From an uncultured Lachnospiraceae bacterium (GTDB taxonomy: Bacteria; Bacillota; Clostridia; Lachnospirales; Lachnospiraceae): DNA of 5,781 nucleotides. Below, piece by piece: positions 1 through 5,718 of the stretch (within the stretch, counting starts at the first letter, position 1; each line of letters starts with the position of its first letter). Position numbers and translations under genes: made by a program. The stretch lies in the NCBI GenBank assembly GCA_937891165.1, contig CALAEX010000183.1, positions 1 through 5,781 on the forward strand, written 5' to 3'. Under the pieces are notes generated by a model. It saw only the letters and a program-made list of their open reading frames with translations. It made no database searches and was not told the origin of the DNA.

Positions 1-1
1 A

Positions 2-667
2 TACAATTAAACGATTGCTTAATTTAATACCACGGTTTTTCATTCCTGCAAAAGCGGTTAATTCATCTAAAATATTTTGTGCTAATACATCATTGTCTGT
101 ATCATATAAATCGCAATACCACACTTCTGCTCCTTGTGTAGAGTCTGTTTCTTCCTCCAAGGAATTTTGATGAATACTTACATATAAAGAAGCACCATTC
201 TCTTTTGCTAATCCCGAACGAGTAGCATTTTCTACCGCCACATCTTCTTCTCTTATCATATAAACTCGATATCCTCGTTCCTCTAAAATATCCCTTAATA
301 ACAGAGCGATTGCCAAATTCGCATTCTTTTCTCTATATACTCCATGCGTAGTGCCCCAGTCTTCTTCACCGCCATGTCCCGGGTCAATTGCAATAATTGG
401 ACCAAGAGGAGCTTCCGTCGGTGTTGGTGTAGGTATTGGCGTATTTGTTGGTGTTGGCTCTGGTGTAATTGTTACATTTGTCTCTAAATTGTCATTTTGA
501 TTTTCTTGTGGGTTTGGAGTTACAGAAAGTTCCGTCTGTGTTCCCTTATTTTCCTCTAAATCACTATCTCCATTTGCAATTACTTTTATCAAACCAAGTA
601 ATACAAGAATTGCCATAATAACTGCTACGGCAATTACAACCATTAACTTTTTATTTTGCTTTCTCAT
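2..667 (-). CDS. N-acetylmuramoyl-L-alanine amidase (Amidase_3), membrane-anchored, C-terminus cut off by window edge
   Basis: Zinc-dependent amidase predicted to cut the bond between N-acetylmuramic acid and L-alanine in peptidoglycan, outside the membrane. The 222 visible codons stay open to the left edge. Residues 1-7 are basic, 8-31 form one hydrophobic segment without a clear signal peptidase site (probably an uncleaved anchor), and about 35-89 are a polar linker ending in a Pro/Thr-rich stretch (68-87). The catalytic domain starts near residue 90 with IIAIDPGHGG. Three expected zinc ligands are visible: His98 in GHGG, Glu113 in YREKNANLA and His166 in SIHQNS. The catalytic Glu near the end of this family would lie beyond the window. 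The ATG start is supported by AGGAAGG 11 bases upstream, overlapping the stop codon of the preceding lipoprotein gene, so translational coupling is likely. Family assignment is firm; whether the missing end carries extra domains is unknown. Confidence 0.93.
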   Translation of the reverse strand, partial: MRKQNKKLMVVIAVAVIMAILVLLGLIKVIANGDSDLEENKGTQTELSVTPNPQENQNDNLETNVTITPEPTPTNTPIPTPTPTEAPLGPIIAIDPGHGGEEDWGTTHGVYREKNANLAIALLLRDILEERGYRVYMIREEDVAVENATRSGLAKENGASLYVSIHQNSLEEETDSTQGAEVWYCDLYDTDNDVLAQNILDELTAFAGMKNRGIKLSNRLIV

Positions 668-678
668 TTAAATGTAAT

Positions 679-685
679 CCTTCCT
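679..685 (-). promoter_or_regulatory. Ribosome binding site of the amidase gene, overlapping the upstream stop codon
   Basis: The minus strand reads AGGAAGG here, 11 bases before the amidase ATG. It overlaps the TAG stop (684-686) of the lipoprotein gene, so a ribosome finishing that gene lands on this site. This supports one transcript and coupled translation of the two genes. The spacing is slightly long. Confidence 0.7.
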
Positions 686-2444
686 ATTCTATAAATTCCC
701 ACTCCACGATTGCTTCCTCTAAAAGAGAAAAAGGAGCAGGTCCAATCGTCAGCACTGCTTCATGAAACTTTTTTAATGTAAATTCTTCTCCCCAAGCTTC
801 TTGTGCTGTTTCTTTTAAATTTAATATTTCTAAATATCCTATAAAATAACTTAAATAATTCACTGGTTCTTCTACCATTGTCTCAAAAATCATTTGAGCA
901 ACTTCTTTACTTCCTAATCCATACGTAGATAAAAATTTTTCTACTTGTTCTACATCCCAACCTAAATAATGAATTCCCATATCAATATACGCATAAATTC
1001 CAAGCATAGCAGAAGAATTTAAGCAAAGTACCTGTGCTAAGTTTTCATCTAAACCACCAAATCCATAGGCATAATGCTCTACATAAGTAGCCCATCCTTC
1101 CGAATATCCTGAATAAGAAAACAAATTCCGAATTAATGGAAGATTTTTAGAACTTGTATATACATTCTGATATAAATGTCCAGGATACCCCTCATGTGCC
1201 ATTGTTATATAAATATCCTCAGAAAGTTGAGCATGATTGATATAAATAATATTCTGTTCTAATGCATCCACAGGTGGTGTTAAATAAAATGCTGGACTCA
1301 TATATTCCTCCATCGAAGAATGCACTGATTTAATTGTATAAAATGTTTCTGGAAGTTTTGGAAAATCTTTTTCTATTTTTACAAGTAAATCCTCCAAAAT
1401 ACGTTCTGGCTCGGTTTCACAAAATTCATAATCAGAAAAACGATTTGTCACTTCTTTGTCTTTTATCATAATTTCTTGCATTTGAGTAATAGAATTATAA
1501 ATAAAAGAAAATGTTTCTTCCATTAACTCCTCTATTTTTCTTTCTGAGCCTGTCAAAGAACGCACTAAATACTCATAATATCTTATACCATCTTCATAAT
1601 AATAAAGTCCCTTATCATTTGTACCAGTTCCTTTTAATGCTTCTAAACCATCAATTAAATCTTGATATGCATCTACAATCTCTGTCGTTATCAATTCCTC
1701 ATGTTGTACAAGATAAGTCTCTTTTTGTTCTTGTGTTAATCCTTCAAATTCTTGCAACTTTGTTTCAAATACAGTAAGCATATAGTTTTCTTCTGGAATA
1801 GCAATAAATTGTTTACACTGGTCTACAATATCTTCCACTGCAAAATCTGCCATAAAAAGTCCTGCCTCTGACTTTGCCTGTTCTAATTCTATTAACTGTA
1901 CAAAAATATCATCTACCAAAGAAAGCAATGCTAAATAATCCTCTATATCTTGTTCTGTTCGGAATGTATACTCTGCTAATAATATAGGTAACTGAGCTTG
2001 ATAACCAGAAACTGGACTTAATACTTCTGTATAAAGAAGTAAATCTTCTGCCAAAAGTTCCGTTTCTATATAATCCATCATGATTTGATAGGTAAATTGC
2101 TGTTCCTTTGTTAACTCCTCCAATGGATAAGAAAGAAGTTCTGCTTGAAGCTCTCTCATCTCTTTATAAGAATTCTGTAATTCTTCTAAATCAAATGAAC
2201 CAAGACTAGGTTCATACTCTGTAATACCAAAATTTTCAGGATAAGCCAATGTATAATGTAAATTAATTGTATTCAATACAATTTCACTACGAAATAATTC
2301 TTCCATACGTATATCAAACTGCGAAGAAACAGATTCTGTTCCAGATGTTTCTGTCATATCCTTTTTCCCACAAGCTACAACAAATAATATCATAACTAAC
2401 ATAGCTATTCCCATTACTTTCGCTGTTCTCTGTTTTTTTCTCAT
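684..2444 (-). CDS. DUF885-family zinc-peptidase-like lipoprotein
   Basis: Predicted membrane-anchored extracytoplasmic protein of the DUF885 family, which is regarded as zincin-like peptidases; the substrate is unknown. The chosen start gives 586 residues. It begins with a lipoprotein signal: basic MRKKQRTAK, a hydrophobic core at 10-24 and lipobox VVA-Cys25 followed by Gly, then a Ser/Thr-rich tether to about residue 41. The rest is largely acidic and helical. Family marks are HEGYPGH (417-423), EGWATYVEH (449-457) and a C-terminal Tyr-Gly segment, YLSYFIGYLEI (530-540). By analogy, His417, His423 and Glu449 are candidate zinc ligands and Glu418 the catalytic base. The frame stays open to a TTG at 2510, but that start has no Shine-Dalgarno and would put 22 hydrophilic residues before the signal. 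The ATG at 2444 has AAAGGA nine bases upstream. The amidase gene follows after 16 bases. Peptidase activity is inference. Confidence 0.88.
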   Translation of the reverse strand: MRKKQRTAKVMGIAMLVMILFVVACGKKDMTETSGTESVSSQFDIRMEELFRSEIVLNTINLHYTLAYPENFGITEYEPSLGSFDLEELQNSYKEMRELQAELLSYPLEELTKEQQFTYQIMMDYIETELLAEDLLLYTEVLSPVSGYQAQLPILLAEYTFRTEQDIEDYLALLSLVDDIFVQLIELEQAKSEAGLFMADFAVEDIVDQCKQFIAIPEENYMLTVFETKLQEFEGLTQEQKETYLVQHEELITTEIVDAYQDLIDGLEALKGTGTNDKGLYYYEDGIRYYEYLVRSLTGSERKIEELMEETFSFIYNSITQMQEIMIKDKEVTNRFSDYEFCETEPERILEDLLVKIEKDFPKLPETFYTIKSVHSSMEEYMSPAFYLTPPVDALEQNIIYINHAQLSEDIYITMAHEGYPGHLYQNVYTSSKNLPLIRNLFSYSGYSEGWATYVEHYAYGFGGLDENLAQVLCLNSSAMLGIYAYIDMGIHYLGWDVEQVEKFLSTYGLGSKEVAQMIFETMVEEPVNYLSYFIGYLEILNLKETAQEAWGEEFTLKKFHEAVLTIGPAPFSLLEEAIVEWEFIE

Positions 2445-2453
2445 CTTGTTCCA

Positions 2454-2459
2454 TCCTTT
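2454..2459 (-). promoter_or_regulatory. Ribosome binding site that fixes the lipoprotein start
   Basis: AAAGGA on the minus strand lies nine bases before the ATG at 2444. It decides the start in favour of the form that opens directly with a lipoprotein signal peptide, against the upstream in-frame TTG at 2510, which has no comparable site. Confidence 0.7.
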
Positions 2460-2530
2460 ACTTGTATCCAATTTTAATACAGACTTTTCTCTTTCTATGC
2501 TAAATATCAAATAGAGTAAGGCTTTTGCTT

Positions 2531-2558
2531 CATATAAAACTTATAGTTGATTTGCCAA
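2531..2558 (-). promoter_or_regulatory. Candidate sigma-A promoter of the lipoprotein-amidase operon
   Basis: On the minus strand, TTGGCA (2553-2558) is followed after 16 bases by TATATG (2531-2536). The -35 box matches five of six consensus bases, but the -10 is weak and the spacer one base short. It would start transcription near 2524, leaving a leader of about 80 bases. In AT-rich DNA such matches arise easily; read-through from the FNT-Dabb operon is an alternative source of transcript. Confidence 0.35.
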
Positions 2559-2569
2559 TACCTTTAGGA

Positions 2570-2636
2570 AACATCTTACTCTAGTTGGAATGCTAAGAAA
2601 GCGTGTCCGACAAACATTCCAACTAGAGTAAATGTT
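2570..2636. repeat. Long inverted repeat (17-bp perfect stem) between the two minus-strand operons; possible terminator
   Basis: Arms 2576-2592 (TTACTCTAGTTGGAATG) and 2615-2631 are perfect reverse complements around a 22-base loop. Skipping one base (C2575), the pairing extends by AACAT (2570-2574) with ATGTT (2632-2636). It lies just beyond the Dabb stop codon, where a terminator of the FNT-Dabb operon is expected. On the minus strand, however, the 3' flank is GATGTTTCC, not a proper T-run. On the plus strand the extended stem is followed by CTTATTTTTT, the usual intrinsic-terminator arrangement, yet no plus-strand gene precedes it. It could also be a dispersed repeat present elsewhere in the genome. 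The repeat itself is certain; its function is not. Confidence 0.75.
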
Positions 2637-2644
2637 CTTATTTT

Positions 2645-2947
2645 TTAACACTCAAAATCTAAACACATTCTTGTTTTTGTAAATGGTCTTACGTTATTAT
2701 TTGCTACTGCTACATGTGCTGGATGTCCAGAATATGTTTTTAATGCTGCTTCATCTACAAATGTAGAATCAAGCATTACTTCTGCATTAGAAGAAGCTAA
2801 CCCTTCTGTCTGTACCTGAATCTCTACTAATCCTGGGATTTGTCCTTTTAATCCTTCCAAACCAGCCTTAATTCCTGCTTTTACTGTTTTCTTTTCTTCT
2901 GCTGACAATTCATCTTTCAATTGCCACAAAATAATATGCTTTACCAT
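2645..2947 (-). CDS. Dabb-family (stress-responsive alpha/beta barrel) small protein
   Basis: A 100-residue cytoplasmic protein of the Dabb family, a ferredoxin-like fold that typically forms dimeric alpha/beta barrels. Family marks are the opening MVKHIILWQLKD with His4, the helix at about 15-33, a central strand around 40-48, and YSGHPAHVAV (72-81) with His75-Pro76 and His78, the usual YxxHPxH pattern. Length matches single-domain members, so it looks complete. The ATG is preceded by AAAGGAG at six bases spacing. It lies 13 bases after the FNT channel stop codon and is almost certainly co-transcribed with it. There is no signal peptide or membrane segment. Biochemical roles differ widely in this family, from plant stress proteins to polyketide cyclases, so the substrate, if any, cannot be given. 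A link to the ion passing the neighbouring channel is only a guess. Confidence 0.88.
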   Translation of the reverse strand: MVKHIILWQLKDELSAEEKKTVKAGIKAGLEGLKGQIPGLVEIQVQTEGLASSNAEVMLDSTFVDEAALKTYSGHPAHVAVANNNVRPFTKTRMCLDFEC

Positions 2948-2960
2948 TATATACTCCTTT

Positions 2961-3803
2961 TTATTTATTCCAATTCTTTTTATGAATGATATAAAGAATT
3001 ACTCCTAAAAACATACCACCAACAATATTTCCAAGCGTTACTGGAAGTTCATTTTGAATAAAGAAATTGAGCCAATTTAAACTTTCTAACTGTTCTGCAG
3101 TATAACCATATTTCTCCATTGCAACATTCACATAAGTATCATTTTGCATTGCAAAAATTCCTGCTGGAATATAATACATATTTGCTACACAGTGTTCATA
3201 ACCACTAATAACAAATGCAAAAATTGGGAAGAATGATGCCCAAACTTTTCCCACTACATCTTTTGCGGCAGATGCCATCAAAACAGCACCACAAACAAAG
3301 ATATTACACATAATTCCTGAAAAGAAACCATGGAAAAATGTAGTATTTACTTTGCCCATAGCTATTTTAATTGTAAATGCACCTAAAAGACCACTAGAAT
3401 AGTCCCATTGACCACTAGCAAATACGAAAAATGCCAATAACACAGAACCTATCAGATTGCTTAAAAATACAATAGTAAGCACTCTTGCTACAGAAACGAA
3501 AGAATACTTTTTATCTATTGCACCCATTACCATTAAACAATCTCCTGTAAAAAGTTCCCCTCCAATCAGGATATACATCATTAAACCTACTGGGAAAATT
3601 GTTCCCGCAACTATTTTTGCCGCACTAGCATTGGCAATCGTGTGCATTCCCATATTACTAGCAGAAGCACCACATGCAATAAAGATTCCCGCACAAATAC
3701 CCATTAAAATCATACGACCTAATGGCATTGATGCTTTTCCTACACCAGCTTTTATGTATCCTTCTACTACTTGTGCCGGCTGATTCATTTGTGATTGTTC
3801 CAT
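2961..3803 (-). CDS. Formate/nitrite transporter (FNT) family anion channel
   Basis: A 280-residue inner-membrane protein of the FNT family, pentameric channels for small monovalent anions such as formate, nitrite or hydrosulfide. About six hydrophobic segments lie near 28-50, 63-84, 104-129, 154-178, 187-217 and 252-274. FocA-like landmarks are present: GGELFT (81-86) with Thr86, Lys151 in GKVNTTF, Asn167 in IMCNIFVC, YEHCVANM (202-209) with central His204, and PVTLGNIVGG (254-263). Leu74 and Phe197 fall where FocA has its two constriction residues. These marks support a working channel but do not choose the substrate; in an anaerobe formate is likely, hydrosulfide or nitrite possible. A polar stretch (220-243) precedes the last helix. 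The ATG has AAGGAG eight bases upstream, and a sigma-A-like promoter lies at 3852-3880. The Dabb gene follows after 13 bases. Confidence 0.93.
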   Translation of the reverse strand: MEQSQMNQPAQVVEGYIKAGVGKASMPLGRMILMGICAGIFIACGASASNMGMHTIANASAAKIVAGTIFPVGLMMYILIGGELFTGDCLMVMGAIDKKYSFVSVARVLTIVFLSNLIGSVLLAFFVFASGQWDYSSGLLGAFTIKIAMGKVNTTFFHGFFSGIMCNIFVCGAVLMASAAKDVVGKVWASFFPIFAFVISGYEHCVANMYYIPAGIFAMQNDTYVNVAMEKYGYTAEQLESLNWLNFFIQNELPVTLGNIVGGMFLGVILYIIHKKNWNK

Positions 3804-3811
3804 AACATTCT

Positions 3812-3819
3812 CTCCTTTT
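3812..3819 (-). promoter_or_regulatory. Ribosome binding site of the FNT gene
   Basis: AAAAGGAG on the minus strand, eight bases before the ATG at 3803. It supports this start over the in-frame Met at residue 6. Confidence 0.75.
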
Positions 3820-3851
3820 CTTTACTTATATTTCTCTATCGTAGTCTCTTT

Positions 3852-3880
3852 ATTATATCCACTTATACCAATAAAAGCAA
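3852..3880 (-). promoter_or_regulatory. Sigma-A promoter of the FNT-Dabb operon
   Basis: On the minus strand a perfect TATAAT (3852-3857) lies 17 bases downstream of TTGCTT (3875-3880). Transcription would start near 3845, about 40 bases before the ATG. The -10 and spacing are good; the -35 keeps only the TTG, which suggests moderate strength or dependence on an activator. Confidence 0.6.
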
Positions 3881-4037
3881 GTACAAGGATTTGAATTTTA
3901 CTTATATTTGAATATCTACTAACCACTTGAAGAAATTCCCACTTTATTATATAATATATAGAACATTACTTATCTTTTCATTAAAACATCATCTTTTGTA
4001 ATGATATTTTTAACTAATCCTATGGGCAGAAATAAAC

Positions 4038-4043
4038 TATACT
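4038..4043 (+). promoter_or_regulatory. Weak candidate -10 element of the diguanylate cyclase gene
   Basis: TATACT lies about 28 bases before the ATG on the plus strand and differs from consensus at one position. No recognisable -35 lies 16-18 bases upstream (TAATCC at 4015-4020), so either the promoter is weak, needs an activator, or the true promoter is elsewhere in the region. Confidence 0.3.
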
Positions 4044-4059
4044 AAGACATACTTAAAAT

Positions 4060-4064
4060 GGAGG
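4060..4064 (+). promoter_or_regulatory. Ribosome binding site of the diguanylate cyclase gene
   Basis: GGAGG, seven bases before the ATG at 4072. Strong motif and spacing; it fixes the start directly before the first transmembrane segment. Confidence 0.8.
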
Positions 4065-4071
4065 TTTTGCC

Positions 4072-5718
4072 ATGAAATTTCGTCACACTATTTTAATCTG
4101 CATGATTATTTTTTCTCTATTACCATTATATGCATTAAGCGGATTAGCCATTTATCACAATAAAAAAATTATTCGAAATACTATACATACTACATTAGAA
4201 GTAATCAGTACTTCTCAAATTACGAAAGTAAAAAATTTTTGTGAAAATAGAGCAAGTATTCTATCTCTTATGTCACAATCTGATGTTATACAAGATGCTT
4301 TATTAGTTAGTCTAGGCAAAAAAGATGCCAATGAAGCTTTAAATTCTTCTTATTTAGAAAACTATTTACAACAATGCAAAATGAATTACGACTACTTACA
4401 AAGCATTACACTTGTAAACAGGGATTATATTTTAGTTTCTTCTACAGAACCTCATATTCCTGGAAAAACAAGTGCATTAAAAAATTCCAGCGAACAACTT
4501 ACACGCGATGATTTTTACATGGGTTCCGTATTTAACCGTCAAATAAATAATAGTACGATTCCAGTAATTGTAGTATATAAAACCGTTTATTATAATGATG
4601 AAATTATTGGTTTTTTAGTAGAAGAAATCCCTACTTCCTATTTTGATACTTTCCGTTATGGTTTGAATCTTACAGAAGGTTGTACCTTATATCTGACAGA
4701 TAAAAATGGTTCGATTATTACTGCTGGTACTTCTGACCCCAATCATAATGTTCAAGAAATTTCTATTGCAAAAGAAAATTTACATGAGTTTACAGAAAAA
4801 CAAACTTCTCTCGATTGGGAAAGCCAATCTTCTGGAATGGTAGAATATACCGTCCATAATATCGACTACCTTACCTATTATTCTAATGTTCCAGGTACTG
4901 ATTGGAACATTTATATTAATGCAGATTTAAATTTTTGTTATAAAGCAACGGAACAACTCGAAGGTATCCTTTTAGTTTCCCTCTTTGTACTGACCCTTTG
5001 TTTATTACCATTAAATAATTATCTTTCTTTACGACTCACAAAAGCTTTAAAGTTAATTATGAACACATTAGAACAAGTACAAGAAACGAATAACTACTCG
5101 CTTCGAATCCATGCTCAAAGTAAAGATGAATTTGGTCAGCTTGCTGACCATATTGATGGACTTCTCTCTTATGTAGACCAAGGACGAAAAGCAGAGGAAC
5201 AACAACGCCTCTCCCTGCAACAACAAGCAACCCATGACCCACTCACAGGCGTATATAATAAGTCTGCTATCAATGCCAATTTAGATAAAATGCTCCTGCA
5301 AGCTCCAAAAGATGCTCCTGTTATGGTAGGATTTATTGACATTGATAATTTTCGTAATTACAATACACTATATGGTCATACAGAAGGTGATTATGTACTA
5401 CAATTTGTTGCAGAATCTCTCGAAAAATACCTCGGTAAAAATGTCGGCAGAAATGGCGGAGATGAATTTCTGTTTTGGGGTATTAAAGATGGGACAAATG
5501 AAGAGCTTGAAACTGCTATCCAAAAATTTTTAGCTACCGTAAACCGAGGACTTTACTCTGAAACTCATCATGTTACTATTGCTATTCCATGCAGTATTGG
5601 AATTACGATTGAAACCGCATCAAAAACAAATCGCAAAACGTTAATTCATCATGCAGACCAAGCAATGTATCATGCAAAACGTGCTGGTAAAAATCAATAT
5701 TATATTATCAATAATTAA
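4072..5718 (+). CDS. Transmembrane diguanylate cyclase: dCache sensor, HAMP, GGDEF
   Basis: A 548-residue membrane receptor predicted to make cyclic-di-GMP from two GTP on sensing an extracellular ligand. Order: transmembrane helix 1 (about 6-27), extracellular dCache-like sensor (about 30-290) with LYLTDKNGSIITAG (206-219) and NVPGTDWNIYINAD (272-285) typical of that fold, transmembrane helix 2 (296-314), HAMP linker (about 318-368), short Gln-rich coiled coil (369-387), and GGDEF domain (388-548) beginning HDPLTGVYNK. Catalytic features are intact: Asp423 in FIDIDNF (metal), Asn431 and Asp440 (guanine), GGDEF at 462-466, SIGIT (508-512) and the ending ADQAMYHAKRAGKNQYY. The inhibitory RxxD site expected at 453-456 reads YLGK, so product inhibition there is probably lost. 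The usual ND after the first motif is NT (431-432). No EAL or HD-GYP domain follows. The ligand is unknown. The gene stands alone, divergent from the FNT operon. Confidence 0.93.
   Translation: MKFRHTILICMIIFSLLPLYALSGLAIYHNKKIIRNTIHTTLEVISTSQITKVKNFCENRASILSLMSQSDVIQDALLVSLGKKDANEALNSSYLENYLQQCKMNYDYLQSITLVNRDYILVSSTEPHIPGKTSALKNSSEQLTRDDFYMGSVFNRQINNSTIPVIVVYKTVYYNDEIIGFLVEEIPTSYFDTFRYGLNLTEGCTLYLTDKNGSIITAGTSDPNHNVQEISIAKENLHEFTEKQTSLDWESQSSGMVEYTVHNIDYLTYYSNVPGTDWNIYINADLNFCYKATEQLEGILLVSLFVLTLCLLPLNNYLSLRLTKALKLIMNTLEQVQETNNYSLRIHAQSKDEFGQLADHIDGLLSYVDQGRKAEEQQRLSLQQQATHDPLTGVYNKSAINANLDKMLLQAPKDAPVMVGFIDIDNFRNYNTLYGHTEGDYVLQFVAESLEKYLGKNVGRNGGDEFLFWGIKDGTNEELETAIQKFLATVNRGLYSETHHVTIAIPCSIGITIETASKTNRKTLIHHADQAMYHAKRAGKNQYYIINN

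Larger units (their letters stand above)
3804..4071. other. Divergent intergenic region with short direct repeats
   Basis: A 268-base AT-rich region between the divergent FNT and diguanylate cyclase genes. TTTACTTATATTT (13 bases) occurs twice, at 3821-3833 and 3897-3909, on either side of the FNT promoter. ATTTGAAT occurs at 3889-3896 and 3906-3913, a 17-base period, just upstream of the FNT -35 box. These may be operator sites, but low sequence complexity makes chance likely. I see no riboswitch, small RNA or credible small gene here. Confidence 0.4.

Noticed and set aside
1511..1777. Open frame of 88 codons on the plus strand inside the lipoprotein gene
   Set aside because: It is antisense to a clear gene, has low-complexity Leu/His/Phe content and shows no family motif.
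2530..2574. Fourteen-residue open frame on the minus strand ahead of the lipoprotein gene, containing GKST
   Set aside because: No Shine-Dalgarno precedes it, the candidate promoter lies inside it, and the GKST match in so short a frame is chance.
3457..3783. Open frame of 108 codons on the plus strand opposite the FNT gene
   Set aside because: Its Ile/Pro/Ala-rich composition mirrors the complementary strand of transmembrane codons. There is no recognisable domain.
3945..3956. Perfect palindrome TATTATATAATA in the divergent spacer
   Set aside because: It consists only of A and T within an AT-rich run, so chance is likely and no regulator can be proposed.
4022..4045. Seven-codon open frame just upstream of the diguanylate cyclase
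   Set aside because: It has no ribosome binding site and overlaps the candidate -10, so it is not a credible leader peptide.
5057..5533. Short open frames on both strands inside the diguanylate cyclase gene
   Set aside because: They overlap the HAMP and GGDEF coding sequence in other frames and have no motifs of their own.
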